NCBI GenBank assembly: GCA_029255685.2
Contig: CM055312.2
Span: 85,105,010 to 85,169,009, forward strand
Length of the DNA stretch: 64,000 bases
Direction of reading: 5' to 3'
Source: Silene conica
Lineage: Eukaryota; Streptophyta; Magnoliopsida; Caryophyllales; Caryophyllaceae
Positions 33,601 through 46,824 of this stretch are shown piece by piece. Every line of letters starts with the position of its first letter. Within the stretch, counting starts at the first letter, position 1. The notes under the pieces are model-generated. The model ran no database searches and had not been told where the DNA came from. It saw only the letters and a program-made list of their open reading frames with translations. The translations under genes and the position numbers were made by a program.

Positions 33601-34247
33601 CCTTATCAATGACAATACCCACTGCATTACGACTTTTCTCCTTACATGTGTACCAAAGTTTATGACCCCATGACGCTACTACCCTTGCTTTATCTCCGAC
33701 TCACTGTCTCTTCTAGACACATTATATGAACCCTCCTCCTTTTCATAACCTCCCCTACTTTAGCTAATCTTCCCTGTCAAAGATCTGATTATCCAAGTAC
33801 CAAAATGTAAGTTGCTTCCCGTCCTAAAGTTGTGCCCCAATCTCTTACCCGCTCTTGACCATGCTTCCTGGATCCAAACCCATTTGTCAGCACACCCATA
33901 CTTCGAGGTAGCACGCCGCTTTCGGGCGACGACCTAACAACCCTTGCATATTTTTCACTAGACTAGAAAATGTAGTGCACCCTTGCATATTGACACCACC
34001 CCCAGATGTAAAGATGGCGTGTCGCTTCCGGGCGACGACCTAACAACTCTCACAAATTTATCACTACACCCAGGTCTAAGGAGTGCAGCGCGTCGCTTCT
34101 GAAGAGACCCCAACGATGTTTAAATTCCGATTTATGTCCATAAAATGTGACTGAGTTTTTACGCTGGCTGTCACAGACCGCAACGCTCTTCCTTTCTCCG
34201 GCCTTGGCACCGATAGTAAATGTCCAAAAACACGCACAAGCAGAGTT
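30612..34247 (-). mobile_element. RTE-type LINE, full length with target duplication, inactive
   Basis: A 3.6-kb non-LTR retrotransposon flanked by the perfect 14-bp duplication ATGAATATTACTTG (30598-30611 and 34248-34261). In element order it has a leader with GC-rich tandem repeats (about 33911-34110), an AP-endonuclease-like domain (33411-33043: IIGGDLNGHVG, QIDFLLVR), reverse transcriptase (32445-31358) and a C-terminal region ending near 31051 (RMVRWMCGHTR). The 3' end carries GGGACTAAGGC, the RTE tail that recurs at 38995-39063. Confidence 0.88.
31051..33411 (-). pseudogene. RTE LINE endonuclease-reverse transcriptase, broken
   Basis: Recognisable pieces in different frames: endonuclease (33411-33043), a linker (32807-32595), RT fingers (32445-32215: NAEGPDGIPIEFW), RT palm (32167-31784: IFIDLEKAYDRVP, HQGSALSP) and the catalytic motif (from 31732: FAYDIVLID). 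The last motif should be FADD; the first catalytic Asp is Tyr here. Together with several frameshifts this makes the element dead. Arg-rich C-terminal sequence (31323-31051) completes the family pattern. Confidence 0.85.
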
Positions 34248-34261
34248 ATGAATATTACTTG

Positions 34262-34605
34262 ATTGATAAAAAATTAATTGGAGACAATATGAATGTAATG
34301 TGGCTCATTGAATCTTACATATATATATATTTAATAATATATATAGGGACCAAAGCGATAAAGGGTAAATACAATGAAGAATCCCTACCAACATACACCA
34401 CCCTTCTTACTATGCTATACATTTCCTATGCACTAACGAGTAACAATTAACAATCGAACATATACGGGTGGAGCATGGCATCAGCTATTTACACAACTAT
34501 ATCATTTCACCCAACGACCGGTTTTAGGACTGTCGGGAGAGGGACCCAGGCTGCTGAATAGTCAAACAACCTGAGGTCCATGATTCCAAAAAAGCAAAAC
34601 GTAGG
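34262..34605. other. Formin 3' flank
   Basis: AT-rich sequence between the LINE's target duplication and the formin stop codon. It should include the formin 3' UTR on the minus strand. No other feature is visible. Confidence 0.5.
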
Positions 34606-37600
34606 TCAATGATTCAAACCATGGTCCCTCTTATCTAAGACACCAAGATCGTCCACTGATATTCTCGACCCTCCAATATTCCGTGGGGAAGGAACATGTT
34701 TGTCAGAGTCTTTCAAGCGAGAACCCGTCTTCAGTTTCTCATTCTCTGCAGCTTCCTTCTCAGCCCTTTTCTTTTCAAGTTCTATCTGTTTACAGTTTTC
34801 TTCATGAGCTCGGATGAACATCCTTACAAAGTTTAGTAACGTAGCCACCACTGCAGCCAAAAGAACAGTTTTGAAGGTCATTAAAAGATATACGAAAAAG
34901 TATGCTTTTGAGGACGTACAACGGTACAAGAATCCACTTCACTAGAAGAACCTCGTGTAAAAAACCATCGAGAGTTTGCAGTATGTTAGAAAAGGACAAT
35001 AACGCTGACCCCCACCCCACCAGTAAAATCCATACTCAAGTAAAGGAGGTCGGACAGTTAGGTTGTTTGCGGAAAACTCATGTTAACATTGTGTCATGAC
35101 TTGCATTGACGGACTGGTACTTCAATTCAAGATGCCAGAATAGCACACAATTTGATTAATACCACATCATATGGAAATAATGACTAAAAATTGTCTAAAA
35201 CCTAGAGCAATATGAAAACAAAATCTTATTTATATTGAACTGTCCTGTGATAAACTTCATACTGTCCTGCAGGGCCCATAAATGAGAATGACTAGTACCT
35301 TGTTCAAATGGACACTTTGCTGGATCTTCACCGAAATACATTGCCAAAGCATCTGCATTTCTGCCCTGAGAAAATACAACCAGATGGCACGTTACAAAAA
35401 GTTGCCAAGCGCACGATGATGAATGTACACAAATTTTGGAAAGAAAATTTGTGGATCTATCAACTCATCCAGCTGTCAATGATATTCGTCATTAAAAATA
35501 TTTCATTCGCTCCTTTTTGTCATAGTAGCTACTTCCTCTCAATAATTTTAAAAGACAAAAGAATGTTATCAATAATAGATAAACATACCACGACCGCATA
35601 CAGGGAAGCCAAAGCCCTTACTTCACCTTCCGCAAAAGCAAGGAACTCCTTCAAAATCTAAAATCATGATCAAGAAGAAAAGTAACTTCTTCAGAATAGT
35701 GGAAGAAATAAATTTGATACTTTGAAGCTAAACGTAAAATCCTCAAAAAAAAAGGGATATGTGCAGATTGTCAACTATAATGATAAAGGCGTATGTGTAA
35801 CGAATATATCGAACAGCACGCTTGATTTGTGACAAATCATAGGTATCAATAGTATGTGTCTCCCTCATTAGCATTGCAGCTAATGCATCAATTATTTGTA
35901 AGTAGAGCGCTCGCCTCAGATTTAGGCTCCATGAGCTAATGGATCACTGTGGTTTACATTTGTGATGAAGTAACACAAAAAGTCACTAAACTTTATAGGT
36001 CATCTCCCCGTGTTTAAAACACAGGGGTAAGGTTGCCTATGTGTGACCCCTGCACCCCTTACAATCTTACATTGTCATAGACAGGGAATCTTTAAGGCAT
36101 TGGAGTAATATTGTTTGAGTAGAGTCGTGACATTTTAAAGATGATTTTTTTACAAACAAGAGATGCAAATATGTAGGAGATAAAATACTATACCCCTGCA
36201 CCCCTTACCCCTGTACGGTCGTCTCAAACCAGATTCACATTAGTTATATGCAGGACCAAACAATCATGGAGGTCGGCAAGTAATCTAAAAAGGCTACTGA
36301 GGGAAGGAGATAAAATACTATACCTTACAAAACGCTTCTGAAACAGCGCCATCATTTCCTGAAGCAGTCAGCTCTTGAAGAACCTTTTCGATCCCTTTGC
36401 TTATTGCTTGCATTTCCTCAGCTAAGAACTTTAGTTGTATCTACAAAGCATGGTACTTCATGAATTGTAGTGAAGCTATTTGAAAAGATAATATATTTGA
36501 TTTCGATTTGGCAATCATCAGGGACCGAGAGTCCTTGGTTTCCAGTAATCTCTAACATGGTCATTGGGACTCATGGCTAGGTCACAAGTGGATTTTTCCA
36601 AACATTATACGTGTTTAGTTTATGATAAGGTATAGACAGTAAACGGTAAACTAATGGATAAACATCAGGACAATCCCAAAACCAGAGAGTCAATGCACAC
36701 CCTATGTCAAATCATTTTCTATCGGAAATACATTCCTGCTCTTCTGAATTATAGCAAAATTTGTTATGGAGTTAGCTCCATGGAAACATTCATACCTTTG
36801 TTGACCCTTCCAAACTAGTCAAGTCGTTAGGAAACTCTAAGAGTTCAGGTAGCTTGTCAGCAAGAACCTGTAGTTTAGCAAGTAGAGTATTAGTAACCTG
36901 CAAGGAAATGGCGAAACAAAAAAGGAAAAAAGAGGAAAAAACGTTTATAACCTGTTCTAATTCATAGTACTATGACGTAAAATATAAGCAATAGAGATAC
37001 AGGAGAAGGAGAATTTTATATTTGCACACCAAATGTAATTAAGGAAGTACATTACCTTGCACAGATAATGCATTAGAGTCATCTTGCTATTCCGCGCACG
37101 GGTATCTGTGAGTTTAAGAAGGCTGTCCAGTCGAAAGCCTACAGCAGAACCTATAGCAACAATATAGCATTTCAGACGACTAGAGAAAGATGACTTATGA
37201 AAAGTGAAATCGTGAGAACAGGAAAAGACAACTGGTGAGGTCAGCATGATAAGCAAGTAAGTCGTGTAATCTGCTTTTCAGGAAATACACTAGAGTTTGT
37301 AGTCACCTCGAGCAGTCCCTTGGTTTAATGCATTGCCCAAAGACAGAATTGTTTGCATAACTCGTTTCAGCTTCACTGAAGTTCTGATCTGAAAATGAAA
37401 GTGGGAGCCCAATCATGAGATTTTTCGAATAGATGCATCAAAACCCTCATGTCTTCGTCAAGCCCTAAACCCGGCTGGACCGGCCCAGGAACACCTCTAA
37501 TTCAAAAGCAAATTAGAGATAGGAAACCAAGTACAGTAGAGAAAACTTGCCTCCTCTGATATCGAATTCACTGTCTGCAAATCTTTCCGAAGATCACACA

Positions 37601-40600
37601 ACTAGAATACAGAAAAAGGAAGGAAAATATTAAACAGGTTTACCATATGCCCACAAAAACGCACAAACAGACGGGTGACAGAAAGATATAAATCACCAAC
37701 CTGAGATTTAAATTGCATTTTAAATGAAAAAACTCTTAGCTTTGATTCAACTCGTGGAACTTTCATCAACTCTAAGAAGAACTGTACCGAGATCATTGAA
37801 AAATGCAACCATCAGATAGTTACTATCTGTAATAGTTGCAGCATGAAAATAACCAAACAACAATATATTCTTATAATTTCTGCCATCTCTTTAACAAAAT
37901 GCAAGTTCATCTTGGAATTAAGTATCAACTACTTCCTCCATCCATGGATAAACTTCCTTGTTTGTTTTGCACAAAATTGAGAAAAATAATAAGATGTAGA
38001 TGAAAATACAAATAAAAAAAATGTGGGATCACAAACTGTATGAATACGAACAACATACAAAAAAATTTAATAAATTCATGGAATAGATTTTTCATGGACA
38101 CCCTGAAATGGAAACTAGGAAGTTTGTTCGTGAACAAAGGGACTACGAGATTGTTATCATCTTAAGAATTAGTTGTGTTACTGCATGACAAAACGTTTTA
38201 CAGAACAGACAATTTCAAACTAGAACAGAAATTTTGCATATACAAGATGAATAAAGAAAATTACAAACCTTTTCACATTTTCCAAGATTCTCCTTATCAC
38301 CCTTGTATGCCTGACCAAATAAATTTATTGAACAAGGATATGAGAGAAGATAAAACAGTCAGAAAATGGCAAACAAAGAATAGTACAAAAAAGAAATTCT
38401 TATGGTGGAAGACTGAAAGTACTGCATGACTCCAAAGACAATAAGTCTTTGTCAAATATATCACCTTTAATAACTCCATCTCTTCCTTTGTTGGAGAAAA
38501 TTTTATTAGGTTTTCAACTTGATCGACATCCAAAGCTGAATCATCTAAAGCAAGTACGGCTTTCTGTATCAAGGTTACATGAATAAGTACAGCTAGTCAG
38601 CAAGTACAAGTACAGTATTGTCATATACTTCTAGACTTCTAGAAGTTTCACCGGGACCTAGTAGAGGTTCATCATCAAAATAAAATAAAAAAAAGAATAA
38701 AAAAAGAAGTTAAAAGTTGCAAACAAGTGTGATGAAGTTACCATTAGATCAGGTAGTGGAATTTTGACCTTTGAAAGCATTATTTCACAATTGTATGCTC
38801 GCCTCAGCTCAACCTGCAATGAAGTCATGTGAAAGGATCAGATAAGGCATTCAAACTTATTAACATGGTACCTGTATATGTCGAAGGCATATTCTCAAGA
38901 GTCAGAAGATAAATATAAACACCTGGCTATAAAAAGCTAGTAATGGAAAGAGGGATGCTAGGGGGAAAATCCAAAGAGAATCTATCTGCTAAGGATGATT
39001 CATGTCAGCCGACCCCAAAACATTTTGGGACTAAGGCTCTGATGTTGTTGTTGTTGTTGTTGTAATCTATCTGCTAAGGCACACAATCTTTTATTGCACA
39101 ACGAATCACTTGATAGGGATTAGGAACTCTTAACGATGACACCCTCAAAATGCCTTTTGTCCATTTTGCTACAGTGCTTATACAATTCAAAGGAATCTCA
39201 TTATTGAGTACGAAGCTCAAAAATTACACCAAGAATAAGCCAAAGAAGAATGGGCATACGTGACCATAAATAAGACTATAATACCTAATAAGGAGCAAAA
39301 AGAACATTAAAATTTTATTTACAATGTTACTGGATGGGCGAACTTTTTTTTATGTCTAGGGAACCAGCCCCATGAGGGAAATTTGATGTTGGCGGATTTT
39401 GAACCAAGGCCATGAGTACCCGACTACCCGCAATTAAATTTAAAGCGCGTGCTCAGTATTACATCAAAGCCTTAGTCTTAAACAAATTGGGAGTTGTGAT
39501 ACTCAAACCTGAGTAAACTCTTACCAGCTGAACTTTATCAATTTTAGGTCCTGCAGCCCTACGGCTTGGTTTGCCATCTCCCCCATTCTCTGAATTTGGA
39601 ACGGATGCTGCAAAGAGATTCTCAAGTTCTGACAAATCAAATTCTGGAGCTCTAGAAAAATAATAAGAAAATGGAGAAAAGTGAAAACCTCAGTCAGTTA
39701 AGGAACTAAATGGTAAAAAACATCACAAATGTGAGCTTGGGACAAGCACTTACTTAGAAGCCTCATCACTTTTTTGAGCCTCTGCCCATAGGCTACCCGT
39801 CGCGACCCTTGTTAACTTCAACCAATGATATGGCTTCAGATTAGCCTTTTTGGACTGCCCCTGGGTCCTTAGTGTAAGGCGAGATGAGGTCCGTCCTTTT
39901 GCACCAGGAGGTCCAGGGGGTGGAGGGACAGGTCCATTAGTACCAGATGCTTGAGGCTGAGCGGAACTATTAGTTTTAGGCAAACCTTTGCCAAAAGGTG
40001 CGGGCGGAGGTGGCACGGGTGGAGCGTTACTGGAGTTTGACAGCCCAGTTTCTTTGGATACAACTTTAGGAGGAGGTGGCGGAGGAGGCACTGATGTAAA
40101 TAAACCATTACTTGAAGAAGAAACTGATGATTTTGGAGGTGGTGGTGGAGCGGGGGGAGGAGCAAGAGTAGTACTAGGAGTGAAAGGAGGAGGGGGAGGA
40201 GGAGGAGGAGGAGGAGGAGGAGGAGGAGGCAATGTCAAAGGGTTCTTAGCATCAGAAGATGAAGATTGGTTCAAAGTAGGGAGGGGACGAGGGGGTGGCG
40301 GAGGCGGAGGCGGAGGCGAAAGAGGAGGCTTTGATATTATGATACTGTTATTAAGAGAAGGAGATTGTTCAAAAGAGGGAGGAAGTGGAGGAGGCGGTGG
40401 CGGAAGTGGAGCTGACAATTTGATTTCTGAATACGAAGACGGAGACCTAGTAAAAGAGGGAGGAGGTGGTGGTGGTGGTGGTGGTGGTGATGGGACTGAC
40501 AAAGTGGTCTCTGAACTTGAAGCTGGAGACCTAGTAAAAGGAGGAGGAGGAGGAGGAGGTGGGGGTGGTGGTGGTGTAGTGGAAGGAGGGGGAGGAGTTA

Positions 40601-43600
40601 ACATCTGTAATTTTGAATCAGAGGCAGAGTGTAGTGGCACTGAGAATGTGCTCCCGTCCCATGAAAATCCCAATGGAGGGGGAGGAGGGGGAGGGGGAGG
40701 AGTCATCTGTAATTTTGAATCAGAGACAGATTGTAATTTTGAATCAGAGGCAGAGGATGAACGAGGATGTGGTGGTGGTGGTGGTGGAGGAAGAGGTGGT
40801 GGTGGTTTTTGGTCTAACATAGGAGGCTCCATACCCAGTGATCCTCCATGGCCAGTTGGCGGCGGAAGAGATAGTTGTTGAGGCAGTGCAGAAGATAAGA
40901 GCTCATCCTCCGCAAGTTTAGGCACTTCAAGAGCACAAAAGACTGAAGAATCGGGTATAATCTTTGCTTGAGTAGTTTGCTGAAGTTGAAGTGTATCTGC
41001 TGACTGAATCCTACTTGGCATTATATCTGTGCCAAGAGAAGGTCCAGCCAAAGGTCTTGATTGGTTTTCCAGGTTCACAAGATTGGAGGTCATTAGATTT
41101 TCTGAAACTTCTGAAATTTCTTGACTAGAAGTTTCTAAGACAAAATCTGACGAACTTTCTTCATGACTGCTAGGCAGGAATGTCCCTAAAAATTGATCAG
41201 TTTGCTTCTCTTCAACCTTTGATAGGGACATCTTTGAAGTATCTTCTGAGGAATGTGCCATTGGTTTTTCCCCGAGCTTTCCAGGGCTAGAATCTTCAAA
41301 ACTATCTGATTTACTTCTTCGACGAGAAACCATCTCCAATTTTTCTTTGAGTGCGGTTGATGAAGATAATTTCTGAAGGACATTTAGTGCTACATCAGTA
41401 TCTGTGTCAGTCCAATCCACATTGCTGAACATCTCTTGCACCCTGGCAAATGCTTCAACAGGTAGACCTTCTTTCTCTTCAGTAACAGGCACATCAACGG
41501 CAGCATCGGAGACAACTGAGTCCATCTCTGAAAAAAGGACCTTCAAGCAGAAAAAGAAAGGTCAAAACGCAATACATGAAGACAACAAACAAATGAAACG
41601 ATTTTCTATACTATACCTATTTTATCAAATTCTACCATATAACTGTCGTTTTTCAAAATCATCTACCATAACCCCCAACTTCATGAATGTTTCACCTAAC
41701 TCAGTACTATAATTCAGGTTCTTACCAATTAAGTTTTTTCATTAAATGATGTTTACTGCTATGATAATTGGATAAATTATTTCGGAGTAATCAACTCAAA
41801 GTACCTAAAAAACACATTTAAAGAGATGGATAAGATTACCTAGGCTGGTTTAAGAAATATTTATTGAATTTAGGTATATTAGCGAGGGTCACCGGTAAAA
41901 ATTTGAGAAAATACAAGGGTACAGCAAATACCATGAATAGATATAGTAATAAAACTCATGTTTTGTCATTTGAACCTTGAGAAGGATATATATCTGTAGA
42001 GGCGAAGGTAGTCATGGTACATACAAGCTAATGTATCTTTGTTATGCAAAAGAGAAACTTAAATAAAACAAAATGAATAAGCTCGTAGATAATGTGATGC
42101 ATGCACCTCCGTTCTAAAGTCCTTGGGAAACAGATCTTTGGAATCCCACAAGGTGTCAATCTCGTCGCGGTTGAGCATAAGAATGTTGGATCTGATGAAG
42201 GCTGTGCTGAACATAACCCTAAACATCATTTTCTCACGCACTAAATCGTCATCTAAACTAATGCACTCCAGCACGATATCTCCTTGAACATGACAATGAA
42301 TATCAATCTTGACCAATTCACTTTCTTTCTGCAATAAACATCAAAATCCCACCAAAAGTTAGCACACAAGAAAGTAAAACATAGATAAACTTTAGTGACT
42401 GCAATGAGAGAGTGAAGTAGATAATCACATATAGGATAGAGCATATGTGAGCTAGTTTTGTTGCTAGAGTCATTGGGTCGTGGTACTCGTAACTAGGGTT
42501 TGAACCTGACAGCATCAAAAACTGCCTCCGCGGTCCACTTAAAAAATCGATGCAGTACACAAAACACAACAAGAACAAGAAATCCTTTCGAACTCAGTAA
42601 AAGAGTCATGTCCGCGCAGGACAAAGCCATGATCGAAAATCAGGTTCTACCAAAAAAGTTACATCATTTTTAACATTCGGTCCCTTTATAGTTTATACCA
42701 TTTGCAATATTTCCATTTGATTTTTGAGATCATACTTGTAAAATTCTGACCTTTAATATGCTAAAAATACAAAGAAAATTACATGATGTTCACATTTAAT
42801 GTTAACAAAATTTCCCCAAACTATATTTTCAACAGAAAAGTACTATACTTCAGAGTATTATGTAATATGCAAATGAAATATATATTTCTAATCTTGGAGA
42901 CTACACATAATCAAAAAGATACAAGCGAGTAGAACTGTAGAAGCTAAAGATGACGGTTGATATATACTACCTATGAGTAACAAAATAGAATAAAAAAAAA
43001 GGTGATATCAATTGTGAAAATAAACCGATGTGAAATATATTGGTGAACCAACAGAAACATCAATTAAAAAAAAATTGGGGTAGAAATAAAAGATGTGACA
43101 GGAAAAGTAAATAAAAAGATGAGAAGTTGGATGAAAGCAATGAAATAAAATACACAATTTGGGAAAGATTCAAACCCCAGCCTACAACAACCAAAAGTAG
43201 TTGACACACATACTTGAACCATCTGAACCAAGGGACGACACCTTGCATACAAAACATACATATCTTAAAAGAGTACCCGAGCCGGCGTTCACATAGCTCC
43301 GTCATTGTGTCCATGGAACTTAAAGAAAATGGAGATTAAGAAACCACTCACCTGCTTATAATGCCGAGCAATTCTGCCCTTTTTTCGGGTTGAAAAGAGT
43401 ACTTTAGTTTTCCGGTTAGCATCAAGAGAAGGATCCTGCCCATATATTCTAATAATAGGCCTGCAACCACCCTCACCGTCCATATTGGGAATAAGCCTAA
43501 GCATAATGCAATCCATCATCAAGGCCCGATCTGGAGGAGGCCATTCGGTACTCAGATTTCTTCTCGAGACATACTGAAGGTATCGCAACTGTGAGGGTAT

Positions 43601-46258
43601 TGGATTTAATGGGCACATCAACTGGAGAAGCTCACGAGGGGCTTGACGGTAAATCATATCTAGTGTCTTTTGTTCCCCATTAAAAAGGTTTCTATAGATT
43701 AAAAGGGCAGCTAACATGAAGGCCAAAATAGGCCACCCACCTCGCTCACAATGCATTAAAAGGACATTGCGTTGGCCTAGCAAAAGCCAGCTGTCACCAG
43801 ATCTCAAGCAATGGTTGATCATCTCGATTGTAAGCAATGGACAGCCCTCATATTGCCGCGGATAGTCTATTACCGTCATGTCATGTTCTGATAAAATATC
43901 AGTAATCTGGCTCTCATTTTGCCCTTCACGAAAGTTGAACACCATGAATGAAGCATCGGGTAGGTGAACATTGAGTTGACCAGCAATTCCATCAATGTAT
44001 GACTTGTAATTTTTATCATCCACCACATCGGTTGTGAAACAGCAGTCAAAGACTATGACAAAACAAGAAAAGGGCCAACAGATAAATTTAGTTTAAACAA
44101 TCAATAATGTATGTCAAAGTGAGCTCAAAGCAAAACAATGTCCCCAATCCCACTGTCGGAAATAGAAAAAGAATACTCAAAGATAAGTAAAGAACACAAT
44201 TAGACTGAACGAGTGTCAAGAAAACATAGTATACTTCAGATCTGGCAAAGTGACTTCAACAAAGAACAAAATAAAGAAGTTGAAAATAAATAACATGTCG
44301 GTCAAAAAGAGAGGAGGAAATTTCCACTAGTCAGAAGAGCATAATGACTGCACAGTTCAAGAAAAAAACGGGGCCTTTCAACTACATAATTAAGCAAGTT
44401 ATGCTGTGCAAACACTCAGAAGTATGCGAGAGACATGACATATGGAGTTTCTACTCTCAAATCCTTGCCACATTACTACACTTAAGAGTTCGAGAAAATG
44501 AAGCCTTGCAAATGCAAACATTTCCCTCTATTTCTTCAGTCACCGCTATTTGGTTTTATAAATAAGCTAAGAAGAAATAGTGAAATACTATTTCATATTC
44601 ATTTAAGTCGTAAACTATGTTACTCCAAGACTTCAGATTGCCATGTCCAATAGTAGACATCAATAAGACACCGGGACCACTTATTTTTAAGCCAAAATCA
44701 CTTACTTTTTATAATAGTCGAGTCTTAAACTTGGACACACACTGATGTCAAATAATTCAAATCGAGTCAAAAACATAGATTTAACTACTTAAGACAGCAA
44801 TACACATCCAAAAATAACTACTTTAAAGAAAATTGCACCTCAATACTTTAATGGTCCATTACTCCTTCTTTCGTCTTCCAAAATCACCTTCCAATGACAA
44901 TGAGTCAATAATCCAAAATAAATTGAAGTATACTTTGACTAAAAGTAGGTCAGGAACTACGTGGTAATATAGAGATACATAATTCTTCCAATGTCAATAA
45001 GAAGAGACGGTGGAGAATATCCAAAGCCAAGCACCAGAAGCCCTTATACTTTAATGATCTACACTTCAAAACAAGGTCATCAGAAGCCCCATATTCTCTA
45101 ATGATATGGAATTGGTATATTCAAGATGAACAGGTTACTAAGACGTAAGTCACAAGTAGTCTGTACCTCTCGATGTTATCTTGAGATATTTCTTATGAAT
45201 TAATACTTCAGTAGAAGCCAATGACAATTTGGGAGGCCAATAAAGCTTAAAAGTTCTACAGTAATATTTTGGTGCACAGATAGCCAGCCACAAGGGCAGA
45301 TTAGATGCTAATACCCATGTCACGAGTACCACTCCTCAATAAGGTTATCATCTAAGCTAGTTGACGTATGCAACACAGTCACTTCGCCTCAGCACAGATT
45401 CTTAGCCATAACAAGACAAGGTGAAGGTCTAAACGACATCAATCCAGGAAGATGAGAAAAGGCCGAATAATGGTCACACTTCACTCATCATATCTTTACT
45501 CACCGCTTGAACATTAATAATCTACATTAGAACATGTAGCACTTACTATTTGAGCATAAGACTCCTAAACATTAACTTATCCTAGAGATTCAATCACTCG
45601 ATCATACGAAACAGGCAACTCTAGACCACCTTGCCAAGCTATACTAAACCACAGCTCAATTATAACAATGTAGTTCAAACTACTCCCTTCGTCTCAGTCA
45701 CTTGTTTACATTTGATTAAAACGACCCTCACAAAGAATAAAAAAATATAAACAAATGATTGGAAAAGATGGAGTAGTTATTAAGCTTAGAAATCCAAACT
45801 AACCATAATCACCAGCGTACCAAGAAGACCTATGTTTGAAACCGTAACGAACCCAATAAACGATGAAACAGTACAATTCTAGCAGAAGATGTTCTGAACC
45901 CAATAATGAGCTTATTAAACCAAGAAAGGAAACCTAACTAAACCCAATAGCAATTAATCTCACATTATATCATCCCAAGCAAAAAAAAAAAAAAGAGCTC
46001 AAATGAATCAAAGACTGCATAAACAACAAGATTACTCCAGTGCATTATTAACTCCTACATTTTAAAAAGCGGGGTAAGAGGGTCAAATGTAAGCAGCCTC
46101 ACCCGTGTTAGCAACACAAATAGATTGTTTCAGAATGAACCAAATTAATTAAAGATAGCTCTTTTACACAGAAATGAATACGTACCATAAACCCTTTCTG
46201 AAATCTCGAGAAACCCATCAGGTGGTTTCCTATAAAAGAACTTCCTGAAGAGTGCCAT
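34606..46258 (-). CDS. Type-II formin (PTEN-like/C2, FH1, FH2), 17 exons, 1,333 aa
   Basis: Type-II formins nucleate and bundle actin; the PTEN-C2 part targets membranes. Exons by splice signals and protein homology: 46258-46186, 44052-43352, 42328-42107, 41540-39754, 39651-39525, 38813-38742, 38563-38465, 38310-38269, 37781-37701, 37601-37551, 37388-37307, 37150-37056, 36867-36796, 36440-36324, 35657-35589, 35365-35299, 34850-34606. They sum to 4,002 nt with every phase matching. The PTEN-like domain (about 10-195) has HCERGGWP (125-132), lacking the catalytic Arg of HCxxGxxR. C2 is about 200-330, proline-rich FH1 about 557-890 and FH2 about 895-1260, with GNALNQGTARGSAVGF. A charged helix ends the protein. 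Intron 10 is GC-AG. It is FH13/14/18/20-like; I cannot choose among these. Confidence 0.93.
36024..36061 (+). mobile_element. SINE-like fragment in formin intron
   Basis: The segment GGGGTAAGGTTGCCTATGTG followed by TGACCCCTGCACCCC resembles the conserved body of plant Au/S-type SINEs. It is degraded and its ends are not defined. Confidence 0.35.
38995..39063 (+). mobile_element. 69-bp 5'-truncated RTE LINE tail with perfect target duplication
   Basis: The insert reads ATGATTCATGTCAGCC, a GGGACTAAGGC block and a (TTG)n tail. It is flanked by the perfect 16-bp duplication AATCTATCTGCTAAGG (38979-38994 and 39064-39079). The body matches the 3' end of the LINE at 30612-34247. It lies in formin intron 5, antisense to the gene. 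Confidence 0.9.
43062..43290 (-). mobile_element. Possible tRNA-derived SINE in formin intron 2
   Basis: On the minus strand a TGGTTCAGATGG segment fits an RNA polymerase III A box. About 45 bp on, GGTTTGAATC is one base from a B box. The sequence ends in a T-rich run near 43070. No target duplication was found. Confidence 0.3.
46068..46125 (-). mobile_element. SINE-like fragment in formin intron 1
   Basis: Read on the minus strand, GTGAGGCTGCTTACATTTGA followed by CCCTCTTACCCCGC matches the conserved body of Au-type plant SINEs. The rest of intron 1 (44053-46185) shows nothing recognisable. Confidence 0.45.
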
Positions 46259-46824
46259 GTCCTAAATTACCAAAGAAATTCACCCAAAACAATAAAAAGT
46301 TGAATAATTGGGTAAGACCAAATTAACCCTTTTCAGCTAACAATACCCAGTTGAGATTATGTCAAAAGTTTCTGCAAAACTAAGAAAACCCAAATCTTTC
46401 TATAACAATTCTCAGTTGGGTACTTCTTTAATTTTATTTTATTTTCCCTTTCGGACACTTTGCAGTAATTAGAAGAAGAAGAAGACGACGACTTTTTAAG
46501 AAGAAACACAACGTGGGGGGATATAAGAGACAATTAAAGAAGAGAAAGAGGTGTACTTTAAAGGGGGAAAAGGGTTTTTTGATTGATTTGTTCAAAAGTA
46601 GGAGTAATTAGTTGTTACTTGTGGATTAATGGACGGAGATCTGATGTTTGTCTTTTTTGAGCTTTTCTCTGTTGTCAAGGTTGTTGGATTTGTTGGATTA
46701 TTAAAAGTGATTTTGACTTCTGTTGCTTAATTTTTCGGCTGATTAAATGATCAAGTAATAAGTACATGTCTGAAATGTTCGTTTGCAGGAAAAAAAAAGG
46801 AAGGCCCCTAGGACAATGTCACAC
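46259..46824 (-). promoter_or_regulatory. Formin 5' leader and promoter region
   Basis: The leader is probably CT-rich on the sense strand (TTCTTCTTC runs around 46470-46500). No TATA box could be assigned and no other gene is visible. Confidence 0.35.

Noticed and set aside
39988..40881. Long plus-strand ORF, very glycine-rich
   Set aside because: It is the complement of the formin's proline-rich FH1 exon (CCN codons read as GGN); the minus-strand exon chain has correct splice sites and protein domains.
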